This document shows, piece after piece, positions 52,873 to 61,397 of a stretch of 64,000 bases of DNA. The stretch's first letter is position 1; every line of letters begins with the position of its first letter. Below the pieces are notes generated by a model. It did not search any database. It was given only the letters and a program-made list of their open reading frames with translations, and was not told where the DNA came from. Both the position numbers and the translations under genes were made by a program. Location: positions 868,001 to 932,000 of the forward strand of contig NZ_CP197474.1 in assembly GCF_052180245.1 (NCBI RefSeq), given 5' to 3'. The DNA comes from Parapusillimonas sp013416435 (GTDB lineage Bacteria > Pseudomonadota > Gammaproteobacteria > Burkholderiales > Burkholderiaceae_B).

Positions 52873-53955
52873 ATGAAAACACTGTTTTGGGCTGCGTTGC
52901 CGGCCTTGCTGTGCGCCTTGCTGATTACGGGCTTGTCCAAACCCAAGCCACTGGAAGTGCAACTGATGCATTTGCAGCTGGAACAGGCTGCGCCGGCCAT
53001 GGCCGGCGAGCTGGCGGCTGAATCCGCCGAACTGCAGGCGCTTTTCCTTGAGTATGCCGATGACGAAGTACTGATCGCCAAGGCAAGGCTGGCATTGCTG
53101 CGCTATCCCGATATGGCCCGCCCCATTCTTCTGGCTTTCGGAGACTGGCCCGAGTTTACCGGGGTGCTCAGGCGCTACGGTGAGGACGTCATTCTGCCCA
53201 TTCATTACTTTCTTGAGCACGAAGTCTTTACGCTGGAGCTGATGCACGGCCTTGGCGAAACGGCCCGGTCGGCGATGAGTGCCATGCGGCGTTGGTGGGG
53301 CGACGAGTCCGCTCGAAGCGGCTCATCCGCCGCGCTCTCCAGTGAGCAGCGAGGCGAGTTCGCCATTCAGTTCCTCAAGGCGGAGGGTTACGACTTTCTT
53401 GGACAATTCGTGGTGAACGCGAATGGAGAAGTCCGATGGCTGCAGACGGAGCGTGTGCTGGAAGGCATCAATAGTTTCTTTGCCGGCGGCGTGAAAGGGC
53501 TTGAAACCAAGCTGCGTCGCGACGAAGCGATTGCAATGGGCGACGTGGGATGGGCCGCGCTGGATGTAGCGATCGGCGTAGGCGCCTTCAAGATATTGAG
53601 ATTGGGCAGGACCGGCGCGGCGGGTGGCCGCTCCCTGACGTTTTCACAGCGATCCGCGGCGCTTGCCACGGGCTTGTGGCGTGGAACCACGGTAGGAGCC
53701 AGGCTGGTGAAGTACGGTGCCCCGGCAGTGCTGGCTTATGTTGCTATCCGGCACCCGAGCGTCATCAATTCCATGCTTGGGTCCGTGGCAGAAAAGCTGG
53801 GCGTGCCGACGGCACTGGTCCAGGTGCTGGGCTGGACGCTGGTGCTGCTTCCCGTCATGCTGCTGCTGCGTTTGCTCCTGAGGCCGCTTGCCTGGCTCCT
53901 GGCGGGGACCGCGGCCGCGCTGCGCTGGTCGGACGCGAGGAAAAGAACGCCGTAG
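52873..53955 (+). CDS. Hypothetical membrane protein
   Basis: 360 residues, not assigned to a family. An N-terminal helix (LFWAALPALLCALLITGL) may be a signal anchor. A helical, Glu/Ala-rich part follows (about 30-130). Further segments lie at about 220-300, and a long hydrophobic end (VLGWTLVLLPVMLLLRLLL, LAWLLAGTAAALRW) marks the membrane C-terminus. It is followed by a good rho-independent terminator, so it ends a transcript with the VOC gene. Confidence 0.7.
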   Translation: MKTLFWAALPALLCALLITGLSKPKPLEVQLMHLQLEQAAPAMAGELAAESAELQALFLEYADDEVLIAKARLALLRYPDMARPILLAFGDWPEFTGVLRRYGEDVILPIHYFLEHEVFTLELMHGLGETARSAMSAMRRWWGDESARSGSSAALSSEQRGEFAIQFLKAEGYDFLGQFVVNANGEVRWLQTERVLEGINSFFAGGVKGLETKLRRDEAIAMGDVGWAALDVAIGVGAFKILRLGRTGAAGGRSLTFSQRSAALATGLWRGTTVGARLVKYGAPAVLAYVAIRHPSVINSMLGSVAEKLGVPTALVQVLGWTLVLLPVMLLLRLLLRPLAWLLAGTAAALRWSDARKRTP

Positions 53956-53980
53956 GCGACTTCAATGGGCCGGCCCACAC

Positions 53981-53998
53981 GCCCCATGGGGCTTTTTT
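53981..53998 (+). terminator. Rho-independent terminator
   Basis: GCCCCATGGGGC hairpin followed directly by six T, 25 bp after the hypothetical membrane protein gene. Confidence 0.75.
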
Positions 53999-54170
53999 GC
54001 CCTGCTTTGCCGCGGCATGGTGCGCTTCATTGCATCGGGAAAAACGAAAAGTGTTTTTATACTGCGCGTCTATAAAAATCGCAGTCGCGGCTGTAGCCTC
54101 GCATTACTGCTTATGCCGTGCATGATGAGCAGGTGCAACGACCGTTAACCATAAAGCACCGGAGACACCA

Positions 54171-54766
54171 GTGAATAACATGTCGCGTCGTACTGCGTTG
54201 AAGTTTCTTTCTTTGCCATGGTTTGCCGGTGCTTGCGGCAGTGTCTTTGCAGGGAGCGATCCATCCCGGCCCGTGCGCTTGCTGGTGGGATTTGCGCCGG
54301 GTGGGGGGACAGGCCAGCTGGCGCGGTTGGTTGCGCAGGCCATGACTGAAAAAATGGGCCAAAGCGTAGTGGTCGAGAACAGGCGTGGATCACGCAGTTG
54401 AGCGCAACGCCCCTCGTGTTGCTGGCGAACAAGGATTTCCCGGCCGGCACGATATCCGAGCTCATCGAACTGGCGAAGCAGCAGCCTGGCAAGCTGAACT
54501 ATGGCTCTTCGGGTCCCGGAGGATCCATTCATCTGTCGGCGGTGCTGATTGAGAAAATGGCCGGTATCAGCATGGTCCATGTTCCCTATAAAGGAATCGC
54601 TCCGGCGCTTACCGACCTTATCGCAGGAAGAATCTCCCTGATGTTTGCCGACCCCTCCATGGTCCCGTATGTCAAGGATGGCAGGGTAAAGGCAATAGCG
54701 GTAAGTTCCACCGAACGCATGCCCGTGCTGCCTGATGTTCCGACCATTGACGCCCAGATACTCCTC
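54171..54766 (+). pseudogene. Bug/TctC binding protein, decayed
   Basis: A Tat-like signal start (SRRTALKFLSLPWFAG) leads into RPVRLLVGFAPGGGTGQLARL and VVVENRRG. The reading frame then shifts, and about 60 residues expected after this (the GAGGNIG to DPVKDF part of the family) are missing. Frame two resumes LVLLANKDFPAGTISELIELA through MVHVPYKGIAPALTDLI to VLPDVPTIDA, where it runs into an antisense LysR fragment, so the C-terminus is also lost. An internal deletion and a 3' truncation make it non-functional. Confidence 0.85.
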
Positions 54767-54886
54767 GAGGTTCCGAACGCATGTGCTGACCGTTGCATTC
54801 GCCAGGTTCAACGATTCCGACGCACGTGAAAAGCTGCCGCACTCCGCGACGCGGATGAAAACCTCCATGGCCCATAGCCGGTCTAT
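54749..54886 (-). pseudogene. LysR regulator N-terminal remnant
   Basis: About 46 codons giving a clear LysR helix-turn-helix (LWAMEVFIRVAECGSFSRA, then SLNLANATVSTCVRNLEEYLG). The effector domain is gone; downstream on this strand lies the antisense of the Bug pseudogene. The two remnants meet tail to tail at about 54750-54766, suggesting one deletion removed both 3' ends. About 295 bp to the right (54887-55180) hold no supported gene. Confidence 0.75.
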
Positions 54887-55180
54887 TTTTTCTTCGCACC
54901 ATCCGTCTCCATACCACATGGCACTGGCCGCTGTGTCATGATGAGTATATTCGACGGCGTATGTGGCGTGGCGCGTGCGCATCTGCGATTTCTGCTGTAG
55001 GGCCTGCACGGCAATCACAGCTGCCGGCAAACAGCTTTCAAAGAAAAAGCCGCCTTCGCAAGCCACTTTCGTGCCGATGTGGGTTATTGAATTCTAAAAG
55101 CTGATCGTCTGCCATCATCAAAGATAATGGTTCCGTCGCTTGCCATGTAGAGCTAATGGCTGACGGAACCGGCTCCGCCC

Positions 55181-55636
55181 TTACGGCGATGTTGCATGAC
55201 CGCTGCGCGCGGCGCGTTCCTTTTCCACCCGCGCGGTGACGTCGCGCGCCATGGCGACCGAACCGATGGCATGGCCGTCAGCATCCTTGACGAGCGCGAA
55301 AGTCATTTCGACATAAAGCTTGCGGCCATCTTTGTGCGCGGCCCGGGTTAGCGTGGGCCGTCCATGGAGCTTGGTCGTTCCGTTGGCGATGGCCAGGTCG
55401 TAGCCGGCCCAGTGGGCCGCACGCAGGTGCGGAGGAATGATCAGGTCCAGGCTATGGCCAAGCGCATCGTTCGCGCCATGGCCGAAGAGCTCGCCGGCTG
55501 CGAGGTTCCAGCGCACGATCCTGCCTTCACGATCGGCATAGATAAGAGCGTCGGAGACCTGTTCGATGATCCATTCCGCAAGCAATGCGGGCTCGTTCAT
55601 GATGTGTTCCGGGACTGAAGTTGCGGCGGCGTCCAT
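55181..55636 (-). CDS. PAS domain protein
   Basis: 151 residues from the ATG at 55636 (GGAGG close upstream); an ATG at 55600 is the alternative. A single PAS domain: WIIEQVSDALIYADREGRIV, WNLAAGELFGHGANDALGHSLDLIIP, and the C-terminal strand GSVAMARDVTARVEKE. There is no output domain, so it may sense a ligand or redox state for a partner protein. It is divergent from the muconate cycloisomerase gene. Confidence 0.85.
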   Translation of the reverse strand: MDAAATSVPEHIMNEPALLAEWIIEQVSDALIYADREGRIVRWNLAAGELFGHGANDALGHSLDLIIPPHLRAAHWAGYDLAIANGTTKLHGRPTLTRAAHKDGRKLYVEMTFALVKDADGHAIGSVAMARDVTARVEKERAARSGHATSP

Positions 55637-55807
55637 TGTCCTCCCGGGGATGGCCGCCGTCAAACGGCGTAACGGCATGGACTATGTCGTGAAGCGATCC
55701 GATACCTTATGAGTATGGTTCGCGACTTAATCCATATTAGACCTGTCGCTTGGCGGTATCTATACTCGTTTGGAACATATCGCCACCATTTCCCAGAGTT
55801 GATCGCA

Positions 55808-56926
55808 ATGCATGCCACTGTAGTTGAAGTCACCACCCATATTCTCGACATACCCACGATCAGGCCTCATAAGCTTTCGGTCGCCGTCATGGAACACCAG
55901 AGCATGGTTCTGGTCCGTCTCAAGACTTCCGACGGCATCGAAGGCATTGGCGAAGCAACGACGATCGGGGGGCTGAACTACGGCGCCGAAAGCCCGGAAA
56001 GCATCAAGGTGAATATCGATACCTACATCACTCCGTTGCTGCTAGGCCAGCCGGCCTATAACCCGGGAGCGCTGATGGGCCGGATCGCCAAAGCGGTGAA
56101 GAGCAATCATTTTGCCAAGAGCGCCGTCGAAACGGCGTTGTACGACGCGCTGGGCAAGCGTCTGAGCGTGCCGGTAAGCAGCTTGCTGGGCGGTGCGGTG
56201 CATAAAGAGGTGGGCGTGGCATGGACACTGGCCAGCGGCGACACGCACAAGGACATCGCCGAAGCGCAGGAAATGCTGGGCACCCGGCGGCATAATATTT
56301 TCAAGCTGAAAGTAGGTCTTAAATCCTTCAAGGAAGACCTGCGGCATATTGCGGCGATCAAGAAAGCGGTCGGTGATGACGTCAGCGTGCGCATCGACGT
56401 CAATCAGGGCTGGTCGGAATGCCAGGCCATGGCGGCGCTGCGTCCGCTTGCCGATGCCGGAGTCGATCTGGTCGAGCAACCCATTCATGAAAAGAATCTT
56501 GCAGGCTTGGGTCGTCTTTGCGGTCAGGGCATCCTGCCCATCATGGCCGACGAAGCCTTGCAAGGTCGCGAAGACGGCTTCGCGTTGGCCTCAGCCCATT
56601 GCGCCAACGTGTTTGCCATCAAGATAGAGCAGGCCGGGGGCTTGCGCGGTGCGCAGGACCTGATGGGCATCGCTCAGGCCGCGGATATCGCCCTGTACGG
56701 CGGCACCATGCTGGAAGGCCCGGTTTCGACCATCGCCGCGGCGCATCTGTTCGCAACCGTCGGCAGGCTGGAATGGGGTACGGAGCTTTTCGGACCTCTG
56801 CTGATGAAAGACAACATCCTGGCGGAGCCGCTGGATTACACCGATTTCACCCTCAAGCTTCCACAGGGACCGGGACTGGGTATCGCGCTGGATGAGGATA
56901 AGGTGCGCCACTACGCGCGGGTGTGA
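55808..56926 (+). CDS. catB: Muconate cycloisomerase family protein
   Basis: 372 residues from the ATG at 55808, which matches the family start; in-frame codons upstream are unsupported. Enolase-superfamily sites are in order: FKLKVG (two Lys), RIDVNQGW (Asp), LVEQPI (Glu), IMADEAL (Asp/Glu), FAIKIEQAGG (general acid Lys) and GTMLEGP. It turns cis,cis-muconate into muconolactone in the catechol branch of the beta-ketoadipate pathway; a chloromuconate enzyme is an alternative. catC and the enol-lactonase lie next to it on the other strand. Confidence 0.88.
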   Translation: MHATVVEVTTHILDIPTIRPHKLSVAVMEHQSMVLVRLKTSDGIEGIGEATTIGGLNYGAESPESIKVNIDTYITPLLLGQPAYNPGALMGRIAKAVKSNHFAKSAVETALYDALGKRLSVPVSSLLGGAVHKEVGVAWTLASGDTHKDIAEAQEMLGTRRHNIFKLKVGLKSFKEDLRHIAAIKKAVGDDVSVRIDVNQGWSECQAMAALRPLADAGVDLVEQPIHEKNLAGLGRLCGQGILPIMADEALQGREDGFALASAHCANVFAIKIEQAGGLRGAQDLMGIAQAADIALYGGTMLEGPVSTIAAAHLFATVGRLEWGTELFGPLLMKDNILAEPLDYTDFTLKLPQGPGLGIALDEDKVRHYARV

Positions 56927-56934
56927 AGGGGGGT

Positions 56935-57041
56935 GGGGTCAGACCCTGTACATTCATTGGGGTCAGACCCTTGGGTCTGACCCCTACGAAGTTCATCAGG
57001 TTCGGTGAGCCGGGGTCAGACCCCGTACGGGGTCTGACCCC
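56935..57041. repeat. Palindrome array E: half unit and two units
   Basis: A half unit (56935-56946), a short unit with a TT centre (56959-56984) and a canonical one (57012-57041). Located between the convergent catB and enol-lactonase genes; the last unit contains the lactonase stop codon. Confidence 0.93.
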
Positions 57042-57822
57042 TTCGATTTGACCCCAAGAACGCGATCAGCGCTTCATTGAAGGACGCCGCCGCTTCGATG
57101 TTGGAAAGGTGGGAGGCCGGGAGGTCGATGCGCGTCGAGCGCGGGATGCGGTCGGCCATGAAGTCCGCGTCGTCGGGCGTCGTGACCGGATCATGGCTGC
57201 CGGCGACGACCAGTGTGGGGGCTTCGATGTTCCTGATGTCCTCGCGCAGGTCGGCGACGGCCAGGGCGTCGCAGCATGACGCATAGCCTTCCGCGTCCGC
57301 GCCATGCAATGCCTGCAGCAAAGGAGCGACGGCCTCTGCGTTGGCTTGGACATACTCCGGCGTGAACCAGCGCGATTCCGCGCCTTCTGCAACCGGACGC
57401 ATGCCCTGCGCGCGTACCGTCGCGGCACGATCGCGCCAGCCCTGCTCAGTACCGATGCGTGCGGCGGTGTTCGCGAGGATCAGGTGGGTAAAGCGTTCCG
57501 GCGCGTGGATGCCCAGCCATTGCCCGATGAGTCCTCCCATCGAAATGCCGCAGAAAGCGGCTTGGCGTATGCCCAGATGATCCAGCAGGCTCAGCGCGTC
57601 TTGGCCCAGCTGCGCCAGCGAGTAAGGCCCCGTGGGCTTGGAGGATTGCCCGTGCCCGCGGGTGTCGTATCGAAGCAACTGGAAGTGGCCGCCCAGTGCT
57701 TCCTGGGGCGACCACATCGAATGTGACGTACCCAATGAGTTCGAGAGCACCAGTACCGGTGCGCCCGATTTGCCGCTGAGCGAATAAAAAAGATCTTCTT
57801 GGTCGACGCGAATGGTGCTCAT
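57016..57822 (-). CDS. pcaD: 3-oxoadipate enol-lactonase
   Basis: 268 residues. Alpha/beta hydrolase with the nucleophile in CGISMGG, Asp in GSHDPVTTP and His in ASHLSNIEA; the oxyanion region SNSLGTSHSMW is typical of PcaD/CatD. It opens the enol-lactone to 3-oxoadipate. The natural end is near AFLG; the last residues (GQTPYGV) and the stop are read from a palindrome unit at 57012-57041. It is 34 bp after catC in the Bug-catC-pcaD operon. Confidence 0.92.
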   Translation of the reverse strand: MSTIRVDQEDLFYSLSGKSGAPVLVLSNSLGTSHSMWSPQEALGGHFQLLRYDTRGHGQSSKPTGPYSLAQLGQDALSLLDHLGIRQAAFCGISMGGLIGQWLGIHAPERFTHLILANTAARIGTEQGWRDRAATVRAQGMRPVAEGAESRWFTPEYVQANAEAVAPLLQALHGADAEGYASCCDALAVADLREDIRNIEAPTLVVAGSHDPVTTPDDADFMADRIPRSTRIDLPASHLSNIEAAASFNEALIAFLGSNRRGQTPYGV

Positions 57823-57856
57823 GTCTATCAGTAATTCGTTGACGCGAATATAGGCG

Positions 57857-58132
57857 CTAGATGGCGGACGGATGCCGGCACAGCGCGGTGACGCTGATGT
57901 CCATGTAAGGAAACAAGGGCAGTTCGCTCAGCAGGGTGTGCAGTTCTTCGTTGCTTTCAACGTCGAAGATGCTGACGTTCTTGTACTCGCCCACCACGCG
58001 CCAGATATGCGCCCATTTGCCGGAACGCTGCAGGGATTGGGAATACGCCTTCTCTTTTGCCTTGATTTCGCTGGCGACCTCCGCAGGCAGGTCCTGGGGG
58101 ATATTGACGGTCATTTCAACCATGAAAAGCAT
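57857..58132 (-). CDS. catC: Muconolactone delta-isomerase
   Basis: 91 residues from the ATG at 58132 with AAGGAA upstream, matching the family start MLFMVEMTVNIP. YSQSLQRSGKWAHIWRVVGEY and LLSELPLFPYMDISVTAL are family signatures. It converts muconolactone to 3-oxoadipate enol-lactone, as a decamer with a ferredoxin-like fold. It lies between the Bug and pcaD genes, 20 bp after the Bug stop. Confidence 0.93.
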   Translation of the reverse strand: MLFMVEMTVNIPQDLPAEVASEIKAKEKAYSQSLQRSGKWAHIWRVVGEYKNVSIFDVESNEELHTLLSELPLFPYMDISVTALCRHPSAI

Positions 58133-58152
58133 AGTGATTCCTTGATGCTGAA

Positions 58153-59184
58153 TTAATCGATGGAAATGCCGGTTTCCGCGATGACTTTCTTCCACTTGGC
58201 GGTTTCATCAGCCATGTAGCTGCGAAGTTCCTCGGGTGTGCTGCCGATCTTCTCGGCGCCGATGGTTGCAAAGATCTGCTTGACGCGGTCGGTCTCCATG
58301 GCCTTGAGCATGGATTGGTTCAGCTTTGCAATGATCTCGGGCGGTGTGCCGGCCGGTGCGAAGGTGGCGAACCAGGGAGTCAGTTCGTAGCCTTCCATGC
58401 CGCTTTCGGCAACGGTGGGCAAATCGGGAAGCACGGAGGACCGCGTCTTGGTGGTGATCGCCAAGGCCTTGAGCTTGCCGGTTTCAATATAAGGTTTGGC
58501 GGAAGTGATGCTATCGAACATGTAGTCGACTTGCCCGCCCATCAGGTCGGACACGGCCGGGCCGCTGCCCTTGTAAGGGATGTGCAGCATGTCCAGCTTG
58601 CCTGTGTAGGTGAACAGCGCGCCCGCAAGATGGATCGACGTCCCTACGCCCGCCGACGCGTATGTGAAGTCGCCCGGTTTCTCTTTGGCTTGACGGATGA
58701 CGTCTTCCAGCGAGTTGACGTCCGTGCGGCTTGCTTGCGTCACGAGTATGTTCGGCACTGCGGCCAACAGCGATATCGGCTCGAAATCCTTGATGGGATC
58801 GTACTTCAGGCCTGAATACAGGAAGGGATTCACGGCCATGCCGTTGGCGGCGATCATGATGGTGTAGCCGTCGGGCTTGGCGCGCGCGACTTGGGTCGCG
58901 CCGATGTTGCCGCCGGCGCCGGGCTTGTTTTCCACCACTATGCTTTGGCCAAGGTCCTGGCTCATGGAGTCGCTGAGCACGCGTGCGATGGCGTCCATGG
59001 CGCCGCCCGGCGGGAAGGGGACGATCCAGGAAATCGTGCGTTCAGGATAGCTGTCCGCATTCGCGGCCATGGCCTGAGGCGCTGCGCCGATGGCGATGGA
59101 CAGACCGGCAAGGGCAAAGCCCGCCTTGGACGCGCCGGAAAGTACTTTGGTGCCGATGATTGCCGCAAGGCGATTCTGCTTCAA
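58153..59184 (-). CDS. Bug/TctC family periplasmic binding protein
   Basis: 343 residues from a TTG at 59184 with AGGAG 6 bp upstream. The signal peptide core is AGFALAGLSIAIGAAPQAMA. Bug landmarks: RTISWIVPFPPGGAMDAIAR, VVENKPGAGGNIGATQVA, DGYTIMIAANG, MLHIPYKGSGPAVSDLMGG. First gene of the Bug-catC-pcaD operon, so an aromatic acid or a muconate-like ligand is a reasonable guess. It is divergent from a LysR gene. Confidence 0.9.
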   Translation of the reverse strand: MKQNRLAAIIGTKVLSGASKAGFALAGLSIAIGAAPQAMAANADSYPERTISWIVPFPPGGAMDAIARVLSDSMSQDLGQSIVVENKPGAGGNIGATQVARAKPDGYTIMIAANGMAVNPFLYSGLKYDPIKDFEPISLLAAVPNILVTQASRTDVNSLEDVIRQAKEKPGDFTYASAGVGTSIHLAGALFTYTGKLDMLHIPYKGSGPAVSDLMGGQVDYMFDSITSAKPYIETGKLKALAITTKTRSSVLPDLPTVAESGMEGYELTPWFATFAPAGTPPEIIAKLNQSMLKAMETDRVKQIFATIGAEKIGSTPEELRSYMADETAKWKKVIAETGISID

Positions 59185-59357
59185 GATGAGCTCCTGTGGT
59201 ATTCGGATGTTGATGCGCGGATACGGGGGCTGCCGGGACATTCGGTCCGGCTGCGTGAGGCATGCCCGGTATCGCATTGATGTGACGATTATCAGGTTGC
59301 GGTCACAGCTTGTCTAAGACTATATTTATTTCAATCGATACTTATAAGGTATGGGAA

Positions 59358-60266
59358 ATGGAGCTCAGGCAAATCCGGTATTTTCAGCGGGTTGCGGCCG
59401 AATTAAGCTTTACACGCGCGGCCAAGGCATTGCATATGGCACAGCCGCCACTCAGCCGGCAGATCAAGATGCTCGAAGAGGAAATCGGGGTCAGTCTCTT
59501 CGAGCGGGCCGGCCGTGGCATCCGGCTGACGGACGCCGGCCGTTACTTTCTCGACCAGACGGATCTGATGATGCGGAAGTTGTCTGAAACCGTGCAGGCC
59601 ACGCAAAGAATCGGACGCCAGGAAAAACGCCGCTTCGGCGTGGGTTTCGTTCCTTCGGTCCTTTATGGATATATGCCGGGCTTTATCCGCCGCTTGAGGA
59701 TGCTGGATCCCAACGTGGAAATCAGCCTGGCCGAAATGATCACCCTCCAGCAGTTCGAGGCGCTGAAGACCGGCCGTATAGATATCGGGATCGGGCGCAT
59801 TCTGCTGACCGACCCTGAAATAGAACGCCTGGTGTTGTGGGACGAGCGACTGATCGCCGCAGTACCGCGCGAAAGCGGCCTGGCGTCCCGTTCTGGCTTG
59901 ACGGTCGAGCATATTCTTTCCGAAACGCTCATTCTTTATCCGGCGCGTCCCCGACCCAGCTATGCCGATCACGTCCTCGACATTTTCCAGCGCAATGGCG
60001 CGGCGCCGGAGCGGGTAAAAGAGGTGAACGAACTGCAGACCGCCGTGGGCCTGGTCGCGGCGGGTGTGGGCATTGCGATCGTGCCGGAGTCCGTGCAAGG
60101 CCTGTTTCGAGACGAGGTGGTGTATCTGCCCATCGTCGAGCCAGGCTTTTCGTCGCCGATCATGCTGAGCTGGCGCAAGAACGATCGATCCGAATTCCTG
60201 CAGGCGACGCTTGCATTAGCGCGCGGGGTCAGCCCCCATTCGGGGTCTGATCCTGTCGTGTCCTGA
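59358..60266 (+). CDS. LysR family regulator (CatR/BenM-like position)
   Basis: 302 residues from the ATG at 59358. HTH at about 18-38 (LSFTRAAKALHMAQPPLSRQI), then LEEEIGVSLFERAGRG. It is divergent from the Bug-catC-pcaD operon, so it probably activates it with muconate or a related effector. The last 15 residues (GVSPHSGSDPV plus four) are coded by a palindrome unit that runs in frame through the 3' end. Confidence 0.92.
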   Translation: MELRQIRYFQRVAAELSFTRAAKALHMAQPPLSRQIKMLEEEIGVSLFERAGRGIRLTDAGRYFLDQTDLMMRKLSETVQATQRIGRQEKRRFGVGFVPSVLYGYMPGFIRRLRMLDPNVEISLAEMITLQQFEALKTGRIDIGIGRILLTDPEIERLVLWDERLIAAVPRESGLASRSGLTVEHILSETLILYPARPRPSYADHVLDIFQRNGAAPERVKEVNELQTAVGLVAAGVGIAIVPESVQGLFRDEVVYLPIVEPGFSSPIMLSWRKNDRSEFLQATLALARGVSPHSGSDPVVS

Positions 60267-60293
60267 GATAGGGGTCGGACCCCATGGGTCCGG
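60225..60293. repeat. Palindrome array F: one unit and one partial
   Basis: Unit at 60225-60253 with a diverged left arm (GGGGTCAGCCCCC) and a partial at 60271-60293 with a GGAC/GTCC change that is matched in both arms. Starts are 46 bp apart. The first unit lies inside the LysR coding region; the second abuts the maleylacetate reductase stop at 60294. Confidence 0.9.
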
Positions 60294-61364
60294 TTAAGGG
60301 CGCCGCCCTTCATAAGCATTCTGCAGCAATTGCCGCAGCGGCCGGCGTTCAATGGGTCGCGGGTTCCAGTATGGATTGGCCAGTGCGATATCCACTGCGC
60401 GATCCAGGTCTTCTTCGCGCATGCCGAGTTCTTTCAGCGTGGTCGGCGCGCCCAGGTTGACGGCGAGGTCGAACAGGCTCGCTGCGGCGGAGGCGCCAGT
60501 GTTGCCCAGCGCTTTCTGGATGGCCGCCATTGCCTCTTTCGCTTCTGGCGCGTTGTAGGCCATGGCGTGTGGAAGAACGACCGTATGCGTTTCCGCGTGC
60601 GGAAGGTTGAAGCTGCCGCCCAGAGTGTGGCAGAGCTTGTGATGCAAGGCCATGCCAACATTGCCCAGCACGGTTCCGCACAGCCAGGCCCCATAAAGCG
60701 CCTGATCGCGGCCTTCACGATCATTGGCGTCGGCACGTATCAATGACAAGCCCCGTGCCACGGCGCCGATACCTTCCTGCGCCATGAGGCTCATGATCGG
60801 GTTGGCATCCTGCGCATAAAGCCCTTCCGCTGCATGCGCGATGGCATTCAGGCCGCTGGTGATGCTGACGGAAACAGGAAGCGCATGCGTCAGGTCCGGG
60901 TCATAGATGACCGTGCGGGGCAGCACGCGGGGATCCCGGCCGGTTTGTTTCAGGCCGCCGTCCGTCATGCCGTAGATGGAGGTCATTTCCGATCCGGCGT
61001 ATGTCGTCGGTACGGCCAGGATGGGCAGGCCGGTTTCCAGTGCAATGGCTTTCGCCAGGCCTACGGTCGAGCCGCCGCCGATCGATACCAGCCCGTCCGC
61101 CTTCATTTCATGGCCTTGCGCCAATGCCGCACGGACGGTTTCGACCGGTACGTGCATGCGGGCCGCATCGAAGATGCCCGCCGCATTGGCGCCCAGGAGA
61201 TCCGCCGCGAACTCCGCCTGGTCGCGTTGGGGTCCGGTGCTGAGCACCAGAGCTCTTGTGATGCCCAGACCCTGGGCTTCTTCATTCAGGTTCCGGATGC
61301 TTCCCGGTCCGAAGAGAACACGTTGGGGCTGGCTGGTGTAGACGAAATGCTTCATGGCCTTCAA
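60294..61364 (-). CDS. Maleylacetate reductase
   Basis: 356 residues, iron-containing alcohol dehydrogenase family. GGGSTVGLAKAIAL is the nucleotide loop, PTTYAGSEMTSIYGMT is the maleylacetate reductase substrate motif, and HHKLCHTLGGSFNLPHAETH holds the metal histidines. It reduces maleylacetate to 3-oxoadipate, feeding the same end pathway as CatB-CatC-PcaD; ring-cleavage dioxygenases for either route are absent from the window. The Bug gene lies 33 bp upstream on the same strand. Confidence 0.92.
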   Translation of the reverse strand: MKAMKHFVYTSQPQRVLFGPGSIRNLNEEAQGLGITRALVLSTGPQRDQAEFAADLLGANAAGIFDAARMHVPVETVRAALAQGHEMKADGLVSIGGGSTVGLAKAIALETGLPILAVPTTYAGSEMTSIYGMTDGGLKQTGRDPRVLPRTVIYDPDLTHALPVSVSITSGLNAIAHAAEGLYAQDANPIMSLMAQEGIGAVARGLSLIRADANDREGRDQALYGAWLCGTVLGNVGMALHHKLCHTLGGSFNLPHAETHTVVLPHAMAYNAPEAKEAMAAIQKALGNTGASAAASLFDLAVNLGAPTTLKELGMREEDLDRAVDIALANPYWNPRPIERRPLRQLLQNAYEGRRP

Positions 61365-61397
61365 TCGAAATATGGAGTATTGGCGGCGGAGCGGAGT

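Noticed and set aside
54104..55066. Intact 320-residue LysR-like gene
   Set aside because: Only about 46 codons match a LysR helix-turn-helix; the rest is antisense to the Bug pseudogene or has no similarity.
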